A stretch of 64,000 nucleotides of DNA, from NCBI GenBank assembly GCA_002110485.1, contig MOWL01000005.1, positions 434,001-498,000 of the forward strand, written 5' to 3'. Shown here in pieces: positions 1 through 11,056 of this stretch (positions within the stretch are counted from its first letter, which is position 1; every line of letters begins with the position of its first letter). This DNA comes from Emergomyces orientalis. Taxonomy: Eukaryota > Ascomycota > Eurotiomycetes > Onygenales > Ajellomycetaceae. The position numbers and the translations under genes were made by a program. The notes under the pieces are model-generated. The model was not told where the DNA came from. It worked only from the letters and a program-made list of their open reading frames with translations, and made no database searches.

Positions 1-196
1 TAGGTGGTATCTGGTCGTCAGACTGCGGTTTCGATTGCCCTAGAGCTTCCACCGACGCTGAAACTGCCGCTGCTTCTGCTCCTGTTGTTGTCGAGCTGTT
101 TGACCTTGAGCTGACGAGGGGAATCAATTGACTCCGTGCAGGGTACCCTGTGGACCTCGCTACGATAGGCGCGCGGTGAGAGGCCAACCGCAGCAT
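1..196 (-). CDS. 5' end of a gene for a mitochondrially targeted protein (partial, leaves the left edge)
   Basis: Reading leftwards from an ATG at 196 the frame stays open for 65 codons to the window edge. The first 40 residues (MLRLASHRAPIVARS...) hold several Arg and many Ser but no Asp or Glu, which is the composition of a mitochondrial presequence; an Ala/Ser/Thr linker and a Gln/Asp-rich stretch follow. No catalytic or membrane region is inside the window, so the product cannot be named; an inner-membrane or matrix protein is likely. It is divergent from the dicarboxylate carrier, with 475 bp between the two start codons. The overlapping frame at 18-233 on the same strand has lower protein character. 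The targeting is inference from composition. Confidence 0.6.
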   Translation of the reverse strand, partial: MLRLASHRAPIVARSTGYPARSQLIPLVSSRSNSSTTTGAEAAAVSASVEALGQSKPQSDDQIPP

Positions 197-671
197 CCTG
201 CCAGTCGCAAGCAATCTCATGTCTCTGACTCACTGGTCAGTAGCTTGTTACGAGGTAATTGGCTCTTCTTGTCCGTTCTCATCTGTTCCCTCTGTCCAAG
301 TCCGGGGCAAAGCTCATGTCGTTGATGTTGCGCAAAACGCGAATTTCCTTGAAAGAAAAAGCCGAGCTAATGGTAAATATTGAGCTCGGTTGTATCCCGG
401 TACCGTAACGATGAGCCTAAATTGAATTCAGCCAATAAGACATCCTGATTATTAAATTTTAGGTACGGCTAGCGGTGGTGGCGTGTAATGAGCGTTACTA
501 TGTTCTCTCGGGTGGATTTAAACAATTCTCGCGGATTTAAAAATAAGAAGATATAAAATGATCTCGACACCCTCGGCCCAGGAACAGACAGTACAAAAAT
601 CTCCTCAACGCCCACCTCCTTTGGCGTAATGTATATACGGCTGAATTGTCAAAATAGCAGATAGCGACAAA
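197..671. promoter_or_regulatory. Divergent intergenic region between the left-edge gene and the dicarboxylate carrier
   Basis: These 475 bp separate two outward-facing start codons and must hold both promoters and 5' leaders. I see no further gene and no clear motif. Confidence 0.4.
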
Positions 672-1819
672 ATGAAGGGCTCTAAACCCTCTTCTGCTCA
701 GCAGTCGCTTCCTCCGCGCCATTACCCATTCTGGTTCGGAGGTTCTGCGTCTTGCATGGCGACCGCAGTGACGCATCCGTTGGATCTTTGTATGTCGCAT
801 TCCCATTTCTTATTGATATTAAGAGACATGTTTGGCTAACGCTTTAGGGGTAAAAAATTATAGTGAAGGTAATGCCTCTTCAAGTGCTGTCCAGTTGTCT
901 TCAAAAGGCAGCGGTGTAATAATTATCCCCGTCATAGGTCCGCCTCCAAACCCGCAAACCAGGAGATCCAGCTGGTATGCTCAGGACCGTCGCTCATATT
1001 GTCAAGAATAATGGAGTTCTGGGTCTATACAACGGCGTATGTTATCAATCCCTGAGTCCATCGTGAGGCACATATACATCTGTCATCGAAGCAAAACTGA
1101 TTTTACTTGAAATATAGCTCTCCGCCTCCCTCCTCCGCGCAATAACATATTCAACTACCCGGTTCGGAGTCTACGAAGAGCTAAAATCACAATTCAGCTC
1201 CGCGGAATCGTCCCCTTCATTACCCACCCTTGTGTTTATGGCTTCGGCCGCAGGCTTTGCGGGTGGACTGGTAGGAAACCCGGCCGACGTCCTCAACGTC
1301 CGCATGCAATCCGATGCAGCCCTCCCACCCGCGCAAAGACGTAATTACAAACACGCCTTGCATGGAATGGTGCAGATGGTGCGCTCGGAGGGGCCATCAA
1401 GCCTATTCCGCGGCCTGTGGCCGAATTCAGCTCGTGCAATCCTCATGAACGCTGCCCAGTTGGCTACATACGACTCCTTCAAGGGTATATGTATCCAACA
1501 TTTTGGCATGTCGGATAACATCAACACGCACTTCACCGCATCTCTCATGGCCGGGTTCATGGCGACGTCGATTTGTAGCCCTGTCGATGTGATAAAGACG
1601 AGGATAATGACGGCTAGTCCCGCAGAGTCGAAGGGCCAAGGCATTGTCGGCCTGTTGAAGGAGGTGTGTAGGAAAGAAGGATTTTCGTGGATGTTCCGAG
1701 GCTGGACTCCTAGTTTTGTCCGCTTGGCGCCGCAGACTATCGCTACGTTTTTGTTTTTGGAAGAACATAAGAAGATATACCGTGCTTTGAACCCGCGGAT
1801 AGAAGATGCTGTTCTCTAA
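672..1819 (+). CDS. DIC1: Mitochondrial dicarboxylate carrier (SLC25 family)
   Basis: Exchanges malate, succinate and other dicarboxylates for phosphate across the mitochondrial inner membrane. Exons: 672-789, 864-868, 938-1036, 1118-1819, giving 307 residues, the usual carrier length. The N-terminus (HYPFWFGGSASCMATAVTHP) and the later stretches LSASLLRAITYSTTRFG and NPADVLNVRMQSDAALPP are typical of fungal DIC proteins. The three carrier signatures PxDxxKxR are PLDLLKVR (exons 1-3), PADVLNVR and PVDVIKTR. The first signature exists only if the 5-nt exon TGAAG at 864-868 is included: exon 1 ends in phase 1 and exon 3 starts in phase 0, so skipping it shifts the frame. Branch site GCTAAC lies 5' of that exon. 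An oxaloacetate or general dicarboxylate carrier is the main alternative. Confidence 0.9.
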
Positions 1820-3121
1820 TCTGAGCGGGAAAAACAAACAGAGAGAAAGAAAAACCTGCTGTACGCGGATTACCCAATCCTGGATAGGATAAAACAATCC
1901 CTCGTTGCACCCACTTTTGTATTCACAATTTCCATACATCCCTCCCATCTCCTAACGACAGAACTCGATGTCAATTTTTCTGATTGTAACTTGGATACCC
2001 AGGAGATAAGCTCTGTTTAAGAAATGGCACATACCCATCGAACCTCATGGATTTCCCCGATGATCTCTTCACAGGCAGCCTACAGCAACATCCTCCCTTA
2101 CCTCATCCTACATGAAATTATAGAGCAGTGTATCGGTCGTGCCGTTCCGAAACCTGACCCCCTACAAACCCCGCCCGGGTTGAGCCTTTTGCCTTCCTTG
2201 CCTTTCTATATACGATAAGTAACCTTAACCGCGCCCCATTCCCTTGCTTTTCTTTTGCCCGTCTACAAAAAACATTCATTCCATCTTGGAATATTTTTGT
2301 TCATATTTGAACTACATTCTTTTCTTGTTTAATCTGAGATCTGGGATCATTTATAGGGATATTTATATGTACCGCATGGGACAGATAAAAAGCCGCATTT
2401 ACCCTTTTTTGTCGTATTTTTGGTTTTATTGGCTCTTCTTTTGATTGATTGACAGACGGATAGCTAGATCGATAGATAGATAGCATGAACAGGTTAGATT
2501 ATGAGACAAAGTAATTGCACATATTCAAAGTACACACAAAACTTCCATGGCATTCAGATAGATATTTGAACAAAGTGTGGGGGAACAAAAGAAACAAAAA
2601 ATTTTAAAAACTCCACAATGCTTAATCTACCAAGGGTCATCTACAGTGCACAGATGCCATTAGTTCTGTTGACTTGACTTGACCGCAGCTGCTTTTTCTT
2701 CTTCACTCCATTGCCTTTCAAAGAGAATAAAATTATATATGTACAGTACGTAGAGCCACTTTTCTCTCTCCTCCCAAAATAAACACTGTCAAGTAAGGAC
2801 AAGACAAAAAATAGAAAAAAAGAAATAGTTTCCCAGCAAGAAACATGAATGAAGTATAAGGAAAAACAGAAAAATGGGCAGCATGTAAACAATCAGACAT
2901 GAGGTCTCCAAATTGGGCGTTTGGCTATTCCAATTATTACAAAAAGGTGGGGAGAGTGATTCATAGATATGTCATGTTATGTTATATACTTGATACAGAC
3001 TTGTTTTCACTGCTAATTTTTTTCTCTTCTTTTTCCCTCACTCCTTTTCTTTGAAAAACAAAACTTCCTTTCTGTCATTTGCTTTCATTGACAAGGTGCT
3101 TTCGATGCAATTGCACATCGG
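1820..3121. other. Convergent intergenic region, DIC1 3' to COX12 3'
   Basis: About 1.3 kb of AT-rich sequence between two converging genes, probably both 3' UTRs. It holds a short imperfect GATA-type tract near 2457-2484. The open frames here are short and of low complexity, and I see no supported gene. Confidence 0.5.
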
Positions 3122-4042
3122 TTACCGATCGAGACGGGCGGGGAAATTGCCAGCTTCTATTTGGCGGGGGATGGGTTAGATCTATGTACATATATATGTG
3201 TGTGGGAGGCCCTTCATATAAGTTTGAAGTTGGTAATATGAAAACGTACCGCGCTGGTCATCCCATCTATCCGTCCAGCCCTTGGGGCAGAGTGATCTGT
3301 AGGCGAGGTAGAACTAATTATTACACAACAAAGAGCTTCTGTCAGTGTATCCGTCTACATATATATGGCCCTTGTTTGGCTGGCCTAGGTTTATGGCGCG
3401 TCACCGGGAAAGATCGGGAACGGTGGCTATTGTATATCGTTGTATACCTGTTTGCACGGGCGGAAGTCTTCGCCCTTGGCTATGATGCACTTGTGGTAAT
3501 CGACGTAGTTTTGCCAGCAGTGCTTCGTTCTGTGATTCAGAAGAGGTATCTCCCTGTCAGTTAAACAGGCCTGAATAACCAAAAGAAAGAATTATGTGGA
3601 TTTCAAAGGGAATTTTTTTCCATTTTTTCTTTTCTTCCGAAAGTGCATAATCCCTTTGACAAAGAGTATTGGGAAGATTCTTACTGGTTTTGATTCGGGA
3701 AACGGGCATCGTAGCCTTAATTATTTTTTTTGGTTTATTGTGACGAGGTTAGTTCAATTCGGCTCTGTCAAGGCTCGTTTGTTTTTTCGAAGCCAATGCG
3801 AAAGTGGGGGATGTGATGAGGCAATGATTGCGCTGCTTGTTTCTTATTACATACCGGCTGTTGCAGGATAGAGAAGTTAGCTGGAGAGGTTCTTTCATCA
3901 AGGTTGTTGCATTCAATTGGTTGTTTTGGGTGGTTGGAGAGAGGGAGAGGAGAGAGGGAGAGAGCGGGATCTTACCAGTGACGAACTTGAAGGGCTTGGT
4001 TTCGACGGGTTCGTCGGGGTCAGCGTCTGGGATGTTACTCAT
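3122..4042 (-). CDS. COX12: Cytochrome c oxidase subunit VIb (Cox12)
   Basis: Small intermembrane-space subunit of complex IV with a twin CX9C/CX10C fold, needed for the oxidase dimer interface. Exons in coding order: 4042-3976, 3857-3855, 3715-3685, 3529-3448, 3313-3250, 3156-3122; 93 residues, the usual length. The sequence reads MSNIPDADPDEPVETKPFKF, then VTAGYDARFPNQNQTKHCWQ, then NYVDYHKCIIAKGEDFRPCK, with SLCPKGWTDRWDDQR near the C-terminus. The four disulphide cysteines are present (C-x9-C and C-x10-C). Five introns (93-155 nt) interrupt only 282 coding bases. One exon is just CCG (3855-3857) and supplies an Ala; leaving it out keeps the frame. Divergent from the B12D-like subunit gene. 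Confidence 0.93.
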
Positions 4043-4376
4043 GGTGTAGGTGGTGGAGTTAATTGGGTGGGTAATAGACCTCAGGTATATATGGTATGGG
4101 TAGAAGATGTTAGGAGATGTCGAAGAGATGAGGATGAGGTTGTCGTTTCTTTTGGTGGTCTGACCTGGGCTTTGATTTCCGTGAACCGGCGAGCCAAGGA
4201 AAAAGCAAACCGAAAGTTGGCTGCTCATTGGGTGGCGAGACAAAGCCCCCATTTCCACACCAAATCAACATCCAACTTCGACTTCACCTTTGTCTCTGTT
4301 TTCTTCCTTTGCCTCTGTTTGACCTCACACCTCCCAGCATCGATACTACTGCTACCCCTGTGATTATACAGCCACC
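4043..4376. promoter_or_regulatory. Bidirectional promoter between two respiratory-chain genes
   Basis: These 334 bp lie between the start codons of COX12 (minus) and the NDUFA4/B12D-like gene (plus). Shared control of two oxidative-phosphorylation genes is a reasonable inference. No specific binding site was identified. The plus-strand start has a good context (GCCACCATG). Confidence 0.5.
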
Positions 4377-5089
4377 ATGTTCGCTACTCGCCCGTTGAGA
4401 ATGCAGGCCACCCGGCCACGGCTAGGACCTTTGCCCGTCAGTCAACACCCTATTGTATCCAACTCATATATGTACTGTACAATGAAACTGTGATCTTGCT
4501 AACTGGGCTTCGATTTAGAAGGAAAACCAGAGCGGTATTTTAAACCCTCCTTCCTCCCTCCCTTTAGCAGCATTACATCCTGCAAGGATACAAAAAAAAA
4601 CAAAAAAAAAATGAATAGAAGGAGAAAATATGCTGATTCCAATTGCGCAGCTCATACCGTCTCCCAGCGCCTGCGAACCCTGAAGAAGATCCCCCCAGAA
4701 TTGCTCCCTCTGGGTATGTACTCAAAATCAAAAATAAATGTTGATAATACAGTTTTCAATTGCCGTATTAATATTACACTTGATTAAATGATATACTAAT
4801 TATTCCGGTGATTTCCATTACTTTAATTCAGGCGCCGTCCTTCTGTAAGATTAACACCCACGCCCCGCAAGAAAAGAAAAACAAACAAAACCAAACGCCG
4901 TCGCACTCTAAAAAATGCCGACCTTGGGGAGAAAAATAGAAAAGAAACCATTACATGAACTAGATACTAACTCTTTGTCTTCTCAAATCCAGCGTGGCCC
5001 TCGGCGCGGCAGCGTACTCCAGCATCAATAAGTTCAGAACAGACAAGACCCTCCGTCTCTCGCGGCCCAAGCCGGACGATGCCCACTAA
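4377..5089 (+). CDS. NDUFA4/MLRQ-like (B12D family) small inner-membrane subunit
   Basis: Small single-pass mitochondrial inner-membrane protein; animal homologues are complex I/IV subunit NDUFA4. Exons: 4377-4436, 4519-4534 (16 nt), 4651-4713, 4832-4844 (13 nt), 4993-5089; 82 residues. The N-terminus MFATRPLRMQATRPRLGPLP is a presequence-like Arg-rich stretch. Then come TVSQRLRTLKKIPPELLPLG, the hydrophobic GAVLLVALGAAAY, and INKFRTDKTLRLSRPKP, the B12D-family core (basic loop, IPPELLPLG, one TM, TDKTLRL). Every junction keeps the frame; TACTAAC is the branch site before the last exon. The first donor (GTCAGT) is weak, so the N-terminal junction is the least certain. Confidence 0.85.
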
Positions 5090-5537
5090 AACGGGAAATC
5101 TGCGAGGGATGGTTGTTAGTTGTTTTGGCGTACGGCAAGAAACCGTTGCCAATAATTGCTAACGGCATGAATCGTTGAGGCGAGGAGGATTGTCCGGACG
5201 GCTGAGGACGAGTGGAAGGAGTGTTCCGATCTCCAATTTGTATTGTTAGACCCGCGCGTGTGCATGTATGTGTGTATGTGTGGAGCAAATCCGGTGTCTG
5301 TATATAATCCCTTTTTTTCCCTTCTATTTTCTGAAATGTGCTCCTCTTTTACCATCAATCACCACCAAAAAAGGACCCGAAACACACGAAAACAAAAAAA
5401 CAAAAAAAGCAAAAAAGCAACATCTCACAAATTTTTTGAAATTAAATCCCATTCGATGTTACTTTTTCGTTTTTCTTCCGCTCTTGTGGTCAAATGGTCA
5501 AGCGCACAAGCACATACAGTAAAATATTTCATTATCA
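5090..5537. other. Convergent intergenic region
   Basis: 448 bp between two converging genes, probably 3' UTRs. It holds a GT-rich stretch near 5257-5282 and A-rich runs near 5380-5420. No gene is supported. Confidence 0.45.
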
Positions 5538-6060
5538 TTATTCGGGCTTTGGGCCGGCAACGTCCAGGCCTTCCAAGCCCTGCATCGGATCATCAGGTCG
5601 GCTGTTACTCAATAGCGCTCCGCCCTGCTCAGAGGCGACTCTGTCCTCTTCGCTGACGGCATGTTGAGCCAAATACCCCTCCTAATGATCATCGTAAGAA
5701 ACCATATGTATGTATATAAAATAAATATGCAGAACCCACCTGTTGCCATATAGCAGTCTTACTCCCCAACCCTTCATTACTATCCTTCTGCGGCTTCGCA
5801 GCGGCAACCTTAATTATGCGCCCGTACAGCTCGCTCTGGTCCATATTGTCGATGGCCTCTTTGGCATCCTGGGATTCTTCGAACTCGACATAGCCAAAGC
5901 CGCGGTGAAGGTCGGTAGATGAAGGGGCTTCGGGTTTTGGGAGGGAGATATCGACTATTTCGCCGAAGGGGAGGAAGGCTTCTGTTAGGGTGCGGATTGT
6001 GACACCTTGGTCGAGGCCACCGACGTAGATTGTGTTTTTTAATCTTGCTGTTTCGGACAT
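5538..6060 (-). CDS. RRM RNA-binding protein related to the cyclophilin E N-terminal domain
   Basis: Single RNA-recognition-motif protein, probably spliceosome-linked as for cyclophilin E. Exons: 6060-5740 and 5681-5538; 154 residues. RNP2 is TIYVGGL (about residues 10-16) and RNP1 is RGFGYVEF (about residues 54-61), at the expected spacing. After the RRM come GRIIKVAAAKPQK and AIWQQEGYLAQHAVSEEDRV, as in the linker of cyclophilin E-type proteins, but the isomerase domain is absent and the protein ends in an acidic Gly/Pro tail. The ATG at 6060 is preferred; upstream in-frame Met codons run through a Lys/Arg homopolymer that is clearly untranslated leader. Confidence 0.88.
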
Positions 6061-6090
6061 TGTTACGGGGAGGAGATTGGAGGAGGTCAA

Positions 6091-6112
6091 GGGGTTGGGG
6101 TTGGGGTTGGGG
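6091..6112 (+). repeat. Perfect G-quadruplex motif (GGGGTT repeat)
   Basis: Four GGGG runs at 6091-6094, 6097-6100, 6103-6106 and 6109-6112, each separated by TT, lie 31 bp upstream of the RRM gene start codon. The G-rich strand is the template strand of that gene, so its mRNA leader would be C-rich. Confidence 0.85.
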
Positions 6113-6655
6113 TGGAATAGAGAAATCGCGCCTTTAGATCGTATCTGTATCCATATAGAGAGAATACAAGTGGAGGCGGAATGTAGTTGTGGAAATGGTA
6201 CGGTTATCCGGGGGGGGGTATTTATTAGAGGCGGGACGTGTTTGAATATTTTAGAGAGTAAATATGATCTTCTCCGCCTTTTTTTTTTTTTTTTTTTTTT
6301 CATTCTTTCCGATGTATAAATGTCCACTCACTTTTGATACTTGACTGGAGCGAATGTTGCCATGTCACGTGGTTTTCACTGTGGCGTAAGTGTGTGGCTG
6401 GTGTCTCCTTTTCACAGGAGGACACCTGGATCAAGAGCAACCTGACCAGACCAGACCAGACCAGACAGACAGATGAGATAGATAGACTCAACAACAACCA
6501 CCCGCACCCGCGAATTGGGACTCCCTATCCCCTTCTTACCACTGAGACTCCCACTCAGACCGTCATTTTATTATCTGTATACAAATTATCTATCACTGTC
6601 GCCAGGGCAAACAACATAACCGTTTTGGCCGCCCCACCACCACCATCTTCACATC
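6113..6655. promoter_or_regulatory. Divergent region between the RRM gene and SEC31
   Basis: Holds a G run near 6210-6217, a T homopolymer of about 20 nt at 6281-6300, and short CAGAC/CCAGA repeats near 6440-6475. It is taken as the promoters and leaders of two divergent genes. No other gene is seen. Confidence 0.45.
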
Positions 6656-9600
6656 ATGGTGCGTCTAAGGGAAATCCCCCGGACAGCGGCCTTTGCCTGG
6701 TCCCCGGGCTCTGCTTCCCCCTACATTGCTACTGGAACACGCGCCGGTGCCGTCGATGCGGACTTCTCCAATGAGACCGACCTGGAACTCTGGGATCTTG
6801 CTTTGGACAAAGAGGGAGGCTCTGCGGAGCTGCAGCCGGCTGCGAAACTTAGTACGGAGTCTGGGTATGGGTTTTTTTTTTGCTTTTGTTTTGGTTGCCT
6901 TTGTGTGGAAAATTGGGGATGTTATTTTGGTTTGGTTTGAGCAATGGCTAATTGTTAAAATATCAGGTTTCATGATCTTGCGTGGACAGAGTCGGACGAT
7001 AGTTCTAGAGGTATCATCGCAGGTGCCTTGGAGAATGGGTCCTTAGATCTGTGGAATGCTGATAAGCTGTTGAGCGGGGCGAGGTTGGTTCGACTAGAAG
7101 TTATATGCTTTAGGTTGGCAGCAACAAGGCATCCCGCTAATATTAATCTGATCAAAAAGTGACCCGCTCGTATCGAGGGCATCCCAGCATTCCGGCCCGG
7201 TGAAAACGCTACAATTCAATCCGCGACACTCGAACCTTCTAGCTACTGGTGGAAGCAAGGGAGAGGTTCGTATACTTTATCTTCCCCCTTAATGTGTGCT
7301 TGTCGATTGGGATATGTTCTAATTCACTCTATAGCTTTTTATCTCGGATTTGAACAATATCGACAATCCGTTCCGGCTAGGGAATGTCGCTGCCAGACTG
7401 GATGACATTGAGTGTCTAGACTGGAACAAAAAGGTGCCGCATATTTTGGTCACTGGGAGCAGCGCAGGCTTCGTTACGGTGTGGGATGTCAAGACCAAGA
7501 AAGAAAGTTTGACTTTGAATAATCTTGGGCGGAAGGCTGTTAGTGCTGTTGCGTGGGATCCGGAAAAGGTATATACCGCTCATCGTTTGTTACGCGAGGA
7601 CTGGCTTTCTGACCATGCGCATTTTTGTTAACTCTGCATTAACTAGCCAACGAAACTTATTACGTCTATTCCTTTGGAGACAGATCCTTTAATTTTGGTT
7701 TGGGATTTGCGCAATTCTAATGCGCCTGAAAGAGTGAGCTCCAAAGCAGTATATCTTCCTTACTGGGAATGGGTGGCTAACTTGGCATAGGTGTTGAGAG
7801 GCCATGAATCTGGAGTGTTATCACTTTCGTGGTGTGCTCAGGATCCGGATCTACTCTTGTCCTGCGGTAAGGACAATCGGACCATTTGCTGGAATCCCCA
7901 GACAGGAGTTCAATATGGCGAATTCCCCGTCGTGACGAACTGGACCTTCCAGACACGATGGAACCCCCACAACCCGAATATGTTTGCTACGGCTTCATTT
8001 GATGGTAGAATTTCCATTCAGACTATCCAGAATACCAAGAGCGATGCCCTTGCGCAGGCCGGAGCAAGCCAGACACAACCTGTCGACGATGAAGACTTTT
8101 TCGCAAAAGCCCAGTCAAGGCCGCAGGCTTCTACTTTCTCGCTGCCAACGCCACCCAAATGGTTGCAAAGACCTACCAGTGTTTCGTTCGGCTTTGGCGG
8201 AAGAGTGATATCTGTTGGCTTGACTGATCCTGACAAACCGGGCTCCCGTACTTCGAAAGTCAGAATAACTCCGTTTGAAGTGGATTCAACTGTTAGCAAT
8301 GCCACTCAAACCTTTGAGGAGGCGCTTAAAGTCGGAGATTTACGTAGGATATGTGAAACTAGAATCGAAAATGCCCAGAGCGATTCGGACAGGGCTGATT
8401 GGAAGGTTATTGAAACGCTGATATCTGACAACCCGAGAAAGCAGGTTATTAATTATTTGGGGTTTTCGAGCGAAGTTGATGAAACGGCCGACACCCTCTC
8501 GAAGCTTGGGCTGGGGAAGAGCGAAGGCGAGGTTAACGGTGTACCAGAATCGGATTCTCGTGGACCGGGTGTAAAGAAACATAAGCGGTTATCTTCCATT
8601 TTCGATACGCATGCCGATAGCGACAACTTCCTTACCGACCTAGCAGCTTCCAAAGGAGCTAGGACGAATAACCCATTCCAGATCTACACAGGCTCAGAAT
8701 CTGAGGCGGATAGGGGAATAACACGGGCACTTCTCCTTGGAGATTTTGAGAAAGCACTTGAAATATGCCTTCAGGAAGACCGGATGTCTGATGCTTTTAT
8801 GATTGCGATATGCGGAGGTCAAAAGTGCATCGACAAGGCCCAGGAAGCCTACTTCCAAAAACAAGCAGAAGGGCCGAACTATCTCAGATTACTGGCTTCT
8901 ATCGTTGGTAAAAATTTGTGGGACGTTGTCCATAATGCAGACCTTGCAAACTGGAAAGAAGCCATTGCTACTCTCTGCACTTTTGCGACCAATGAGGAAT
9001 TCCCAGATCTTTGCGAAACGCTCGGAGACAGGCTCGAGGAACAGGCCAAGGCCCAAGATGATAAGGAAAGCCGTAAAAATGCCGCGTTCTGCTTTTTGGC
9101 TAGTTCAAAGCTAGAGAAAGTCGTGGGTATCTGGATTGATGAACTTCAGGAGAACGAGAGTAAGAGTATCCAGGAAGCCACTGACGACACGAGCTTCTCA
9201 ATCCATGTCCGTGCTTTACAGAGCCTAATCGAAAAAGTGACTGTTTTCCGGCATGTCACCAAATTTGAAGATACAGAAAGGGAAAAGCCGTCTGATTGGA
9301 AGCTGAGCCTTCTCTATGACAAGTATCTTGAGTATGCTGACGTTGCTGCCACCCATGGACAACTGGACGTTGCAGAAAAGTATCTTGACTTGCTACCCCA
9401 AGCTCATCCTGTGGCGGAGGTCGCAAGAAATCGGATCAAGCTCGCTACTCGGAAGACAGCTGCCAGAGCAGCTCCTGCGCATCTTGCTACCGCCTCCCGT
9501 TTGACTCCGAAGCCTCTGCCACAGCCCAATGTTCCCCAGGGAATGTTCAACCCAAGCGCAGCTATGGCGCAAGTAAACAACCCCTACGCCCCACTAGCTC

Positions 9601-11056
9601 CCATGCAAGTCAGCAATCCGTATGCACCAGCGGGCGCCTCATCTGGCTATTCCCCAGCAGGCTATCAACCGCCGCAACAACGACAAGCGCCAGCGCCGGT
9701 TGCACCACCACCGCAAGCATTTGGAACTGCGCAGCAATCACACATCCACCCGCCACCTAGGGCCACGAATCAATCACCATCAACAGTTACTTCTTACACG
9801 CAGGCTACGAATTTGCCGGCCTGGAATGATTTGCCCGAAGGCTTTGCCAAAGCCCCGACTCCACGACGCGGTACCCCGAGCGCGGGTGTTGGTGCCATCA
9901 GCTCGCCTTTCCCGAACCAACAACCACAACAACCCTCACAATCCCCGCAAGCGATGTCCCCCCACCAGCCCCCACCCCCTAGACAACGGACTGCTATGGC
10001 AGTTCCACCTCCACCAAGGGGCCAAGCTGTTCCACCGCGAATGACACCACCTCCATCAGTGGGCCAGCCTCATGGATTCCAGGCACCTGAGAGACCTCCA
10101 TCGACCTCAAGCGCATACACCCCGTCCGCCCCACATCTCCCGGCCGGACCAGGGATGAACGTTCCTCAGATCCCTCGCGGACCTTCGCCTTACAACGCAC
10201 CCCCATCCGGCCCGCCACCCTCGAATCGGTATGCGCCAAACCCAGCAGCGCAACCATCTGCTCCTCAACCTCCTCGGCCGGCGGTGGCACCACCGCCCAC
10301 CGGGCCGCCTGCACCCGCTCCAGGCCCATCTCCATACGCGTACCAGCACCCCCCTCCCCCCTCCCAAGGGCCCTATGCGCCACCTTCCGCGCCTACAGCA
10401 GGAGGGCCAGAGCCTCAACCGCAGCACCAGCCTCCACCTCCCGGCTCTGCACCAGGCTCGCGACCAGGAACAGCACAATCGCAGAGGAAACCAGCTGCTG
10501 CTGCCAAATACCGTGAGTTATCTTCTCCCCAACAATAAACTAAATCTTATATATACATCAGGACTAAGTGCAGTGAAAACCCAAACAGCTCCCGGAGACC
10601 GCACCCACATCCCCTCCAACGCCCAGCCAATCTTCGAAATCCTCTCCGCGGACATGCAACGGGTCAAAACACGTGCGCCAACCTCTTTTAAGGCGCAGGT
10701 CAACGACGCGGAGCGACGGCTGAATATCCTCTTTGACCATCTGAACAATGAGGATTTGCTTAAGCCTGCTACGGTGGAGAGTATGGCTGAGCTTGCGCGG
10801 GCGCTGCAGGCACGCGATTACGATACGGCGCAGGCGATTCATTTGGACATTTTCACGAATCGGAATGATGAATGTGGGAATTGGATGGTACGTTTCCTTA
10901 TGCTTGTGTTTATTATTATTTTATGATTCTTGATTCAGGAAATTTTAAATGTTATTGCACTGTATGCGATGGATGTGGCTAACAACTTTTCTCTATTTTG
11001 CTTCAATTTAGGTTGGTGTGAAACGGTTGATTGGCATGAGTAGGGCAACGCCTTGA
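6656..11056 (+). CDS. SEC31: COPII outer-coat component Sec31
   Basis: Forms the outer cage of COPII vesicles with Sec13 and drives export from the ER. Exons: 6656-6864, 6967-7083, 7160-7265, 7335-7568, 7647-7733, 7791-10512, 10562-10887, 11012-11056; about 1281 residues, the normal family length. The start MVRLREIPRTAAFAWSPGS is typical. An N-terminal WD40 region (to about residue 340) includes LLATGGSKGE, LLSCGKDNRTICWNPQTG and MFATASFDGRISIQTI. The alpha-solenoid follows (GITRALLLGDFEKALEICLQ), then a long Pro/Gln-rich linker (about residues 830-1160) for Sec23/Sec13 binding, and a helical C-terminus. Frames match at every junction; the donors at 7084 (GTTGGT) and 7266 (GTTCGT) are non-ideal. 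Confidence 0.93.

Noticed and set aside
9994..10478. Overlapping minus-strand frames opposite the SEC31 proline-rich region
   Set aside because: Composition follows from the Pro/Gln codons of SEC31; no motif or splice signal supports a separate gene.
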